Origin: Ventricola sp017626895
GTDB lineage: Bacteria; Bacillota; Clostridia; Christensenellales; Aristaeellaceae
Assembly: GCA_017626895.1 (NCBI GenBank)
Contig: JAGAHV010000147.1
Span: forward strand, 1-30,732
Length of the DNA stretch: 30,732 bases
Direction: 5' to 3'
Numbering within the stretch: position 1 is the first letter of the stretch; every line of letters starts with the position of its first letter. Positions 24,745 through 30,732 of the stretch are shown here, one piece after another. The position numbers and the translations under genes were made by a program. A model generated the notes under the pieces. The model did no database searches. It was not told where the DNA came from and was given only the letters and a program-made list of their open reading frames with translations.

Positions 24745-25565
24745 GGACGAGACAGAACCTGCATATGCATTCGCTCTGGGACGACGGGCGGAACAGCTGC
24801 CGGGAAATGCTTGCCGCCTGCCGGGAACAGGGCCTTGCCGCCGGGGGCATCAGCCTGCACAGCCCGATGCCCTTTGCAAACGACTGGACCTGCACGGCGG
24901 ACCGTGTAGAGGACTACCTGCGGGAGATGGACGGACTCCGGCAGGCGTGGCCGGATTTCCGTGTCCTGTGCGGGATCGAGTGGGATGTCCTCAGCACGCA
25001 GGTGGACCTGACGCCCTTTGATTACGTCATCGGCTCGGTACACCATCTGCCGGTCAGGGAGGTGCCGCCCAGTGTCGACAATACGCCGGATGAACTGGCG
25101 GAGACGGTGCGGATTGATTTTGGCGGGGAGGCGGATGCAGCCGCCGAGTGCTACTTTCAGGAACTGATGAAAGTGGCCGCGGATCCCCGCGTCCGGATCT
25201 GCGGCCATTTTGATCTTCTGCTGAAGTTCAATGAGCGGCTGCACCTGTTCAATCCGGAGAGCAGCCGTTACCGGAAGGCCGCCAGTACGGCCCTTGAGGC
25301 GCTCCTTGATGCCGGAAAAGTCATTGAGGTAAATACCGGTGCCATGTCCCGGGGGTGGCGCTCCGTTCCTTACCCGGAGGCGTTCTGGCTGCAGGAAATC
25401 AGGCGCCGCCATGGCCGGGTGCTCCTTTCCTCCGATGCCCACAGTGCTGCTCATGTCACCTATTATTTTGAGGAGTCAGAAGCACTTCTTGAGGCCTGCG
25501 GATTTGACGCTGTCGCGGAACTGAACCCCTCCGGTGAGTTTGCGGAGGTGCCTCTGAGAAACTGA
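24741..25565 (+). CDS. hisK: Histidinol-phosphatase, PHP family
   Basis: Removes phosphate from histidinol phosphate; 274 aa. PHP metal-binding motifs: NLHMHSLWDDG at the start, ISLHSPMP, GIEWDV, ICGHFDLLLKF and SSDAHSAAHVTYYF. The length and the operon place identify it as the histidinol phosphatase rather than another PHP enzyme. It starts at GTG 24741, overlapping hisIE. With it all ten reactions from PRPP to histidine are encoded here. Some databases name the gene hisJ. Confidence 0.92.
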   Translation: MRTRQNLHMHSLWDDGRNSCREMLAACREQGLAAGGISLHSPMPFANDWTCTADRVEDYLREMDGLRQAWPDFRVLCGIEWDVLSTQVDLTPFDYVIGSVHHLPVREVPPSVDNTPDELAETVRIDFGGEADAAAECYFQELMKVAADPRVRICGHFDLLLKFNERLHLFNPESSRYRKAASTALEALLDAGKVIEVNTGAMSRGWRSVPYPEAFWLQEIRRRHGRVLLSSDAHSAAHVTYYFEESEALLEACGFDAVAELNPSGEFAEVPLRN

Positions 25566-25574
25566 GGCCCGCGT

Positions 25575-25607
25575 AATGGCCCATCCGGGCCGCGAGAGGC
25601 CATTTTA
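25575..25607 (+). terminator. Probable terminator of the histidine operon
   Basis: AATGGCC (25575-25581) pairs with GGCCATT (25598-25604) around a 16-nt GC-rich loop, followed by TT. It is modest in strength. Confidence 0.5.
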
Positions 25608-25633
25608 CCAATGACCAACATGGAGGAGAAAAG

Positions 25634-26654
25634 ATGGTAACTTGTCAATGCGATGCGCTGCCGAATATTCCCTGGCAGGAAAGGCCGGCAGGGGATTGTC
25701 ATGACGCGCCGATCTGGCGTTATGAGGGCAATCCGGTTATCCGGCGCAATCCGGCCCCCGGGGTTGGCGCGGATTTTCAACAGTGCGGTCTGTCCCTGGC
25801 AGGATGGCTTCGTGGCGGTTCTGCGGGGGGAACAGGTGAACGGGATCCCAATGGTGTATCTGGGACACAGCCGTGACGGACTGTCCTGGCAGGTGGATCC
25901 GGATCCCATCTGTTTCGTGGATGATGAGGGAAAACCTTTCATGCCCCGATATGCGTATGACCCCCGGCTGGTACGGGTGGAGGATACGTACTACATCATC
26001 TGGTGTCAGGACTTTTACGGGGCGTCCATCGGGATGGCCAAAACCACCGATTTTCGCACGTTTACGCGGCTGGAAAATCCCTTTATTCCGTACAACCGGA
26101 ATGCGGTTCTTTTCCCAAGGCGGGTGAACGGCCATTATCTGCTTCTCTCACGGCCATCGGACAGCGGACATACGCCCTTTGGGGATATCTTTCTGAGCGA
26201 AAGTCCGGATATGACCTTCTGGGGAAAGCACCGGCATGTCATGGCCAGGGGAACCGCCTGGTGGGAAAGCGTGAAGATCGGCGCCGGTGCGGCCCCGATC
26301 GAAACCAGCGAGGGATGGCTGCTGTTCTATCACGGAGCCTCCAGCACCTGCAGCGGCCTGGTGTACTCCATCGGCGGGGCAATCCTGGACCTCGATGAAC
26401 CTTCCGTGGTCCGGTACCGCTGCAGCAATTTCCTGCTGACGCCGGAGACAGAGTATGAGGAACGGGGATTTGTGCCCAATGTCTGTTTCCCGTGTGCAGC
26501 ACTCTGTGATGGCGAAACCGGGCGGATTGCCCTGTATTACGGTGCCGCAGATTCCGTTGTCGGCGTGGCCTTTACGACAGTGAATGAAATCGTGGATTAT
26601 ATCAAGGCCCACTCGGTTCTGACGGAGGAGGACCGGGAAATCGGGAAGAGATAA
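25634..26654 (+). pseudogene. GH130 glycoside phosphorylase, frameshifted by one base
   Basis: Family GH130 enzymes phosphorolyse beta-mannosides such as mannosyl-glucose or mannooligosaccharides. Translation should start at ATG 25634 after GGAGGAG, giving PNIPWQERPAG, APIWRYEGNPVIRRNPAPG. At CCCCCGGGG (25755-25763) the family sequence moves to another frame: ARIFNSAVCPWQDGF, then GRMELHVGF-like and late motifs such as GFVPNVCFPCAALCDGETG and ALYYGAADSVVGVAFTTV. Removing one C restores a normal 339-aa protein. The rest is open and well conserved, so this is a very recent mutation, phase variation at the tract, or a sequencing error. Terminators flank it on both sides. Confidence 0.85.
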
Positions 26655-26696
26655 GACCGGTCAGATGCCCGGCGTGTGCTCCTCAGTATACGTTAA

Positions 26697-26745
26697 GCCT
26701 CTGAAGAAGGGCATTTTGCTGCCGCTTCTTCAGAGGCTCCATTTT
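26697..26745 (+). terminator. Terminator after the GH130 gene
   Basis: A 13-bp stem, GCCTCTGAAGAAG (26697-26709) with CTTCTTCAGAGGC (26725-26737), followed by a T-rich tail. It may also slow transcription arriving from the convergent gene. Confidence 0.92.
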
Positions 26746-26830
26746 TGTTGTGTGGGCGCAGACTGTCGTTAAGGATTCCAAACGCCGCTCCGCTCAGAAA
26801 CCAAAGGCGCAGATTCTGTTCAGGGGAATC

Positions 26831-28771
26831 TCACTGATTAGCTGCCCCCGTGTTTTCCGATGCGTCAGGCGACGGTTTCTCTGCCGCGCTGCCGGCCGTG
26901 TTCTGCGATGCGCCAGCGTCCGTCCTGGGAGCGGCCGCAGAATGTCCATTGTCTTTCTGGGGACTCCCGTTTCCATGGGAATGCCGGTCTGACGGGAATC
27001 TTTCGTGCCGGAGATGCTCTGAAACGAGACGAACATCTTCGGGGGAAATAAGGACGATCTTCGGATTTTTGCCTTCCAGTTCCGCCATGGCCTTTTCATA
27101 GCTGAGGATAAAATACTCAATGCTTTCCCGCATGGATATTACGGCGGAGCTGATGTCGTTTTCAGAGACAATCAGACGACGCTCGGCCATCTCATCCTCC
27201 ATGGCATGGCTGATCTGATTGCGCACTGCTCCGAGATGATAATAGGCATAGAGAAGGTTCTGTACGGTTTCCAGATTGTCGCAGGCGGTATGCCCACAGA
27301 TTCTGGACATATCCTGCGTCTGGATGGACTGAGTGCGGATGGAGGCATAGACGCGATTCCTGTCCTCATTTCTGGAACCGGTGAGCTTGACGCTGTCCCG
27401 GTCATAGTACTTGATAAAGTAATGTTCGACGTCATCCAACTTGTAAAGTTCGTATGACTTCATATCCAGACGCTGCAGTGCCAGCAGCTTTGTAATCGCA
27501 TTCACATCGTCCGGATCGGCACAGTAGTAGAAGACGCCGGTTTTGACCAGATTGCCCGGTGCATAGGTTTCGACCAGGGTCAGAACCTGCTGATACAGCT
27601 GATGCCGATAGGCCCATTTGATCAGCTCAATAAAGGAAACTCGGCCGCTGCCCTCCAGCAGGGATTTGTAATCTGCCTGAATGCTTTCAGCGATGAGGCC
27701 GAAGAGGATCCCGAATTTCCCGTCTTCCTTCCACGGACGCGTGTCGCTGAAAATCTCACGCAGCCGCCGGATGCCTTCCTGCACTTCTGACAGGTTACAC
27801 ATGGAGATTCCCATATCGACATGCCGTGCCGCATAAATCATGCTGCTGATCCGCGTATTTTCTTTCTCTCCGTACTTTTCCCAGAAGTCCACGAGCATGT
27901 CTGTTTTGCTGTAATTCAGGAAGGCGTGAGCCGCGGCAACCAGATCTGTAGAGAGACTGATGCCTGTATGGTCTTCAATCTTTCCCGTCATCGCCCCGGA
28001 GGGTTCATAAACCCGGTAAACCTTTTTCAAATGCACATTGCTTCCGGGCGTGGTCACCAGGATATCCAGCAGGTTTAGAAGAAGGATTCCGTCCACCGTG
28101 GAATCGTTGTCCAGCGAAATATAGAGATGGACTTCATCTTTTCCGTCGATGACATCCTGATTGACTCCCAGAATGTCGTTAAGCAAGGACTCATGTTTCG
28201 TCATCATCTCAGCGGGTACATAACGGATATTGACTTTTTCATTGATCTGAAGGAGATCCAGCTTGGCAGAGGACCGCATCTGCTGATAGAGATAATTCTG
28301 AATCCATTTTATACGGGATCTGGGATTATCCCGAATGAAGGGAAAGGTGTCGTAAAGCGCACGGATGAACTGCTCATACAATGGGGGATTGCATGCCAGC
28401 TCGCCAAAGAAACGGTTCATTCGTTTTGGTTCCTGCTGTGAGTATTTCTCCTGGAATTGCTGAATAAAGTCGATGATCTTCGTCTGCTCTTCCTGGGGCA
28501 GCAGTGATGCACAGATTTCCTGATCCGGACTCTCGTCGTCGATATACTGCCCGATCCTCGTCTGGTACAGCTTGAAAACGGAGGGATCATCTCCGATGGC
28601 AACGATGTCGTCGATGGGAAAACAGGCCAGGACATATTTGGTGCTTGCTTCCATGGTTTGCACTGCACCGCAGTAGGCCTGCCCGAACTCATTTTTAATG
28701 GAAAAATACCGCAGTGCCCGATCGTCGTTTTCCATCGCGTCCAGGGTGACGATCAGAATATTCTTGATCAT
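26831..28771 (-). CDS. Putative CARF-HEPN ribonuclease (TM1812/Csx1/Csm6-like), standalone
   Basis: A 646-aa protein. Residues 1-265 look like a CARF-type Rossmann sensor: a first strand KNILIVTLDAM, GAVQTMEASTKYVL, and a later VHLYISLDNDSTVDGILLL strand-helix followed by SNVHLKKVYRVYE. The second half is helical; LIKWAYRHQLYQQVLTLVE (about 383-401) and GAVRNQISHAMED match HEPN domains, with the catalytic R-x4-H at Arg517-His522. The last 55 residues are a low-complexity Ser/Ala/Pro/Glu tail. Such proteins cut RNA when cyclic oligoadenylate binds the CARF part. Start 28771 is chosen over 28825 because AGGAGG lies seven bases upstream. No cas genes or array are visible. Family assignment is from motif memory. 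Confidence 0.6.
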   Translation of the reverse strand: MIKNILIVTLDAMENDDRALRYFSIKNEFGQAYCGAVQTMEASTKYVLACFPIDDIVAIGDDPSVFKLYQTRIGQYIDDESPDQEICASLLPQEEQTKIIDFIQQFQEKYSQQEPKRMNRFFGELACNPPLYEQFIRALYDTFPFIRDNPRSRIKWIQNYLYQQMRSSAKLDLLQINEKVNIRYVPAEMMTKHESLLNDILGVNQDVIDGKDEVHLYISLDNDSTVDGILLLNLLDILVTTPGSNVHLKKVYRVYEPSGAMTGKIEDHTGISLSTDLVAAAHAFLNYSKTDMLVDFWEKYGEKENTRISSMIYAARHVDMGISMCNLSEVQEGIRRLREIFSDTRPWKEDGKFGILFGLIAESIQADYKSLLEGSGRVSFIELIKWAYRHQLYQQVLTLVETYAPGNLVKTGVFYYCADPDDVNAITKLLALQRLDMKSYELYKLDDVEHYFIKYYDRDSVKLTGSRNEDRNRVYASIRTQSIQTQDMSRICGHTACDNLETVQNLLYAYYHLGAVRNQISHAMEDEMAERRLIVSENDISSAVISMRESIEYFILSYEKAMAELEGKNPKIVLISPEDVRLVSEHLRHERFPSDRHSHGNGSPQKDNGHSAAAPRTDAGASQNTAGSAAEKPSPDASENTGAANQ

Positions 28772-28992
28772 TTCTGTTCCTCCTGTTGTGATTGTTTCGT
28801 TCCCGCAGAACCCTGCGAGGAGCACAGGGACGACAGAACGTTACAGCTTGACATGCCCGGCAAAAGCAATCCGAATGGGAGAGCATGTTACTTTCCTCGA
28901 TCCTCCCGGCCAATCCATTGCCGGGGAGGACGGTGTCCTGCTCCTTTATGAGCCGCAGTTTGGTCTTTCGGCACCGCGGCATTTCCGCTGCT

Positions 28993-29027
28993 CATATTTG
29001 ACAAACTGCCGCTATGGCGGCAGGCCC
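28993..29027. repeat. Hairpin repeat, copy A
   Basis: CATATTTGACAAA is followed by the stem CTGCCGC (29006-29012), loop TATG, GCGGCAG (29017-29023) and GCCC. The sister copy lies 89 bases downstream. Confidence 0.65.
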
Positions 29028-29081
29028 TCACCTTTGCAGGCCTCAACTCTGATCATTTGCCTGAGCGTCTTTGTTCTGGCC

Positions 29082-29116
29082 CAGATTTGATAAACTGTCG
29101 CTGCGCGACAGGGCCG
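29082..29116. repeat. Hairpin repeat, copy B
   Basis: CAGATTTGATAAA is followed by the stem CTGTCGC (29095-29101), loop TGC, GCGACAG (29105-29111) and GGCC. Relative to copy A the fourth stem base is T instead of C and its partner is A instead of G, which keeps the pairing. Confidence 0.65.
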
Positions 29117-29203
29117 TTTCTTTAGGGGAAGGGGAGTGATTTCACAGCAGTCATTATATCATGAAGCTGAACTGACTGTCTATGCTTCTTTCCGCTGGAT
29201 CAT

Positions 29204-29560
29204 GTGTCTGTTTCAACAGCTTATATCAATGGGGAATTTGCCGCAGTGAAGGCCGAAGAAGAAGGACGACAGCTTGCTGCTTGCGACAGTTCAAAAAATA
29301 TAAATGTCGTAGAAAATGTCGTAGAAAAATTGTCGCCACAAGCCATGATACTTCTTGAAGGATACAGCAAGAAGAAACGTGAAGCGGCAACCAGGTTGAT
29401 TTATGCTATTCAGGATAATCCTCAGATTACAATTAGTGAAATGACCATGGTGGTTGGTACAACAGACAGAACAATTCAAAGATATTTGAAAGAGTTTCAG
29501 GAGGCTGCTGTTTTGAAAAGGGAAGGCAGCGATAAGAAAGGACAATGGATTCTTTCATGA
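29204..29560 (+). pseudogene. C-terminal remnant of an AlbA/COG2865-type regulator (winged helix)
   Basis: Up to 118 codons with no ribosome site at the GTG start. The sequence NVVENVVEKLS is the short repeat typical of the linker in ATP-binding regulators with an AlbA_2 domain; it is coded by a 12-base tandem repeat (29302-29325). A winged helix follows (about residues 58-118): RLIYAIQDNPQITISEMTMVV, then TTDRTIQRYLKEFQ and a closing GSDKKGQWIL. In intact relatives this forms the last 100 residues or so of a 400-500 aa protein; the ATP-binding part is absent here. I read it as a truncated gene, although expression of the DNA-binding part alone cannot be excluded. Confidence 0.6.
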
Positions 29561-29570
29561 GAGCCTGTGA

Positions 29571-29960
29571 TTGAAGAGGAGAAGAAAAGATGCGATAACT
29601 GATAATCGCCCGGAAGGATCTGGATACTTCGCCGGGCAAACTGGCGGCGCAGTTCAGACACGTCAGCATGTAACCTGGTGGTACAGGAACATTGAACGAA
29701 CAGGCTTCTGCCTGAACGGCAGCGTCAACCACTATCCTGATTTTATCATTCGGACTGAAGCAGGAAAGATCATCCTCGTGGAGACGAAGGGTGACGATCG
29801 GGATAACAGTGACAGCCAGCGCAAGGTCAGGCTGGGGCGCAAATGGGCGGAATGTGCCGGAACGGATTATAAGTACTACATGGTTTTCGACGAGAAGGAT
29901 ACCGGGTTTGAAGGCGCATATAGGTTATCGGAATTCTTGGAGATCATGAAGCTGATGTGA
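29571..29960 (+). pseudogene. C-terminal remnant of a type III restriction endonuclease subunit
   Basis: From about 29660 the frame encodes VTWWYRNIERTGFCLNG, then NHYPDFIIRTEAGKIILVETKGDDRDNSD. This is the PD-(D/E)xK nuclease end of type III Res (DEAD-box helicase-nuclease) proteins, with Asp and Glu-x-Lys catalytic residues in PDF and VETKG. The closing segment YKYYMVFDEKD and YRLSEFLEIMKLM matches the natural end. The first 30 residues do not fit the family, and about 800 residues of helicase are missing. No methyltransferase gene lies in view. The TTG start has no ribosome site. Confidence 0.7.
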
Positions 29961-30097
29961 CAGGAATGACATGGTCAAGACCTATGAGAGCAAGAAGGCA
30001 GGTGGATAGAGATGAAGAAGGAGACAGATATTATTACTGCCCGAACTTCTTTAGCTTTATAGGCTCGCTTTATACAGAATTCGTCCGAATAATTTGC

Positions 30098-30134
30098 AGA
30101 AGCCTTTATTTTAAAGGCTTCTTATTGTTTTTTT
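30098..30134 (+). terminator. Terminator upstream of the transposase
   Basis: AGAAGCCTTTA (30098-30108) pairs with TAAAGGCTTCT (30112-30122) around TTT, followed by a T-rich tail (TTTTTTT at 30128-30134). Confidence 0.85.
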
Positions 30135-30152
30135 ATGCCACAAAATATCCAC

Positions 30153-30189
30153 TTGACATCTCCACTGCGAGCCTATAATATAGGCTCGC
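30153..30189 (+). promoter_or_regulatory. Transposase promoter embedded in a palindrome
   Basis: TTGACA (30153-30158) and TATAAT (30174-30179) are 15 bases apart, slightly short. The -10 box lies inside a perfect inverted repeat, GCGAGCCTATA-A-TATAGGCTCGC (30167-30189). GGAGGTGG just downstream is the transposase ribosome site. Confidence 0.65.
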
Positions 30190-30203
30190 ACGGAGGTGGT
30201 TAC

Positions 30204-30732
30204 ATGTCAAAAATACGGATGGAAACTGACAACTTATTTCCGTTCCCAAAGGGTGCCTATATTGGGAACAAAAAATCTGGCGCTGTATACATCAATGTCT
30301 CCAACGAGTATGTTCCGCCGGGCGAGAAAGTTAAAGAACCTGGAAGTCGTGGTTACACTGGTCATGAGAAAAAATGCATAGGGAAAGTTCCAGACCCTTC
30401 GGCTTCATCCTTCCAGTTCTTTTACGCTAATGATTCTTATCGCAGGGACTTCCTTCATTTGGACATTCCTGAACTTCCAGATCCTCCCAGGTTAGCTGAC
30501 AGTATTGCTGTAGGATTGCATGGATGGATTGAGAAAGCATCCGTTATTTCCAAACTGACGGAAACTCTGGCTGGTGTGTTCGGTGAAGACGCTGCGAGTC
30601 AAATCCTTGATCTTGCTCATTACATGATCTCAAAGGAATCTGCTGTAATGCAGCATTACCCTGCCTGGGCAAGAGAGAATATGATCTTTTCTTCAGATAT
30701 TATGAATGATACCGAAATTGGTCAATTTCTCA
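30204..30732 (+). CDS. IS1634-like transposase, 5' part
   Basis: 176 codons, open to the window edge, with no stop. The order of motifs follows the N-terminus of IS1634-family DDE transposases: a GAVYINVSNEYV strand, then HEKKCIGKVPDP with the conserved CIGK, FFYANDSYRRDF, and a helical region ILDLAHYMISKESAVMQ with PAWARENMIF. The catalytic DDE region would lie beyond the window. ATG 30204 follows GGAGGTGG. The sequence is richer in A/T than the his operon, as for recently acquired DNA. Confidence 0.75.
   Translation, partial: MSKIRMETDNLFPFPKGAYIGNKKSGAVYINVSNEYVPPGEKVKEPGSRGYTGHEKKCIGKVPDPSASSFQFFYANDSYRRDFLHLDIPELPDPPRLADSIAVGLHGWIEKASVISKLTETLAGVFGEDAASQILDLAHYMISKESAVMQHYPAWARENMIFSSDIMNDTEIGQFL

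Larger units (their letters stand above)
28772..29203. other. Gene-free region upstream of the HEPN gene
   Basis: About 430 bases with no supported gene. It contains two related hairpin repeats (28993-29027 and 29082-29116) and the likely promoter of the minus-strand gene, for which I see no strong consensus boxes. Confidence 0.5.
30058..30732 (+). mobile_element. Left part of an IS1634-like insertion sequence (runs off the window)
   Basis: A transposase gene with its own promoter begins at the right edge. The 11-base sequence TATAGGCTCGC at 30058-30068 recurs in the promoter palindrome and may mark or lie near the left end. A hairpin terminator (30098-30134) between that sequence and the promoter would shield the element from outside transcription, a feature known in insertion sequences. 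The exact left boundary, terminal repeat and target duplication cannot be set without the right end. Confidence 0.55.

Noticed and set aside
25755..25763. Programmed ribosomal frameshift in the GH130 gene
   Set aside because: No slippery heptamer with a following pseudoknot or internal ribosome-like stimulator was seen, and the family is not known for recoding; mutation or sequencing error is simpler.
25653..26654. GH130 gene starting in its own frame at 25653
   Set aside because: The first 40 residues in that frame do not match the family, whereas the frame from ATG 25634, with a ribosome site, does up to the C run. The frameshift reading explains both.
28698..29090. 130-codon plus-strand ORF opposite the start of the HEPN gene
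   Set aside because: Antisense to a well-supported gene start with AGGAGG; no domain and no ribosome site.
28993..29116. The two hairpin repeats as a degenerate CRISPR array
   Set aside because: Only two copies, 89 bases apart, similar over about 35 bases with several differences and variable loop size. A CRISPR array needs near-identical repeats and several unique spacers, so I keep them as structured repeats only.
29957..30178. 73-codon ORF between the restriction remnant and the transposase
   Set aside because: It runs through the terminator hairpin and into the transposase promoter and has no recognisable domain.

Overview
The window reads as chromosome of a Gram-positive Bacillota bacterium of moderate to high GC. 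The signs are consensus sigma-A-type promoters, strong AGGAGG ribosome sites, a SAM-I riboswitch, Rex, a class B sortase, a VanW-family protein and a his operon with short HisG plus HisZ. An Erysipelotrichales-like member would fit, but no 16S rRNA is present and I cannot fix the lineage.

Layout: (1) 1-615 is an almost gene-free stretch with two consensus promoters and a structured rplM leader. (2) 616-2528 carries rplM-rpsI, secG and the redox regulator rex. (3) 2617-5691 carries a membrane-anchored VanW protein, a TetR regulator and a DUF368 polyprenyl-phosphate transporter. (4) 5759-7716 carries a SAM riboswitch-controlled metK, then yajC. (5) 7754-10527 holds a 255-nt leader and a large secreted Ig-like protein. 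(6) 10565-11922 (-) is the rpsF-ssb-rpsR operon. (7) 12264-13932 is obgE-yhbY. (8) 13981-15891 (-) is a sortase B with a very long repetitive cytoplasmic N-terminus; a sirtuin is divergent from it. (9) 16949-25565 is a complete, translationally coupled histidine operon led by a TrpR-like regulator: (hisR)-hisZ-G-D-C-B-H-A-F-IE-hisK. (10) 25634-26654 is a GH130 glycoside phosphorylase broken by one extra base in a C run.

The right end (about 26.8-30.7 kb) is accessory. It holds a standalone, (-)-strand protein that resembles CARF-HEPN (TM1812/Csx1/Csm6-like) ribonucleases, with an R-x4-H motif. Beside it is a 430-nt gene-free stretch with two hairpin repeats whose stems differ by a compensatory base-pair change. 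Next come C-terminal scraps of two genes: an AlbA/COG2865-type regulator and a type III restriction endonuclease. The window ends in the 5' part of an IS1634-like insertion sequence whose promoter sits in a perfect palindrome. This looks like a decayed defence island. No CRISPR array or other cas gene is visible.

Functionally, most of the window is housekeeping (translation, secretion, SAM and histidine synthesis). The HEPN-protein neighbourhood is the best candidate for something not described.
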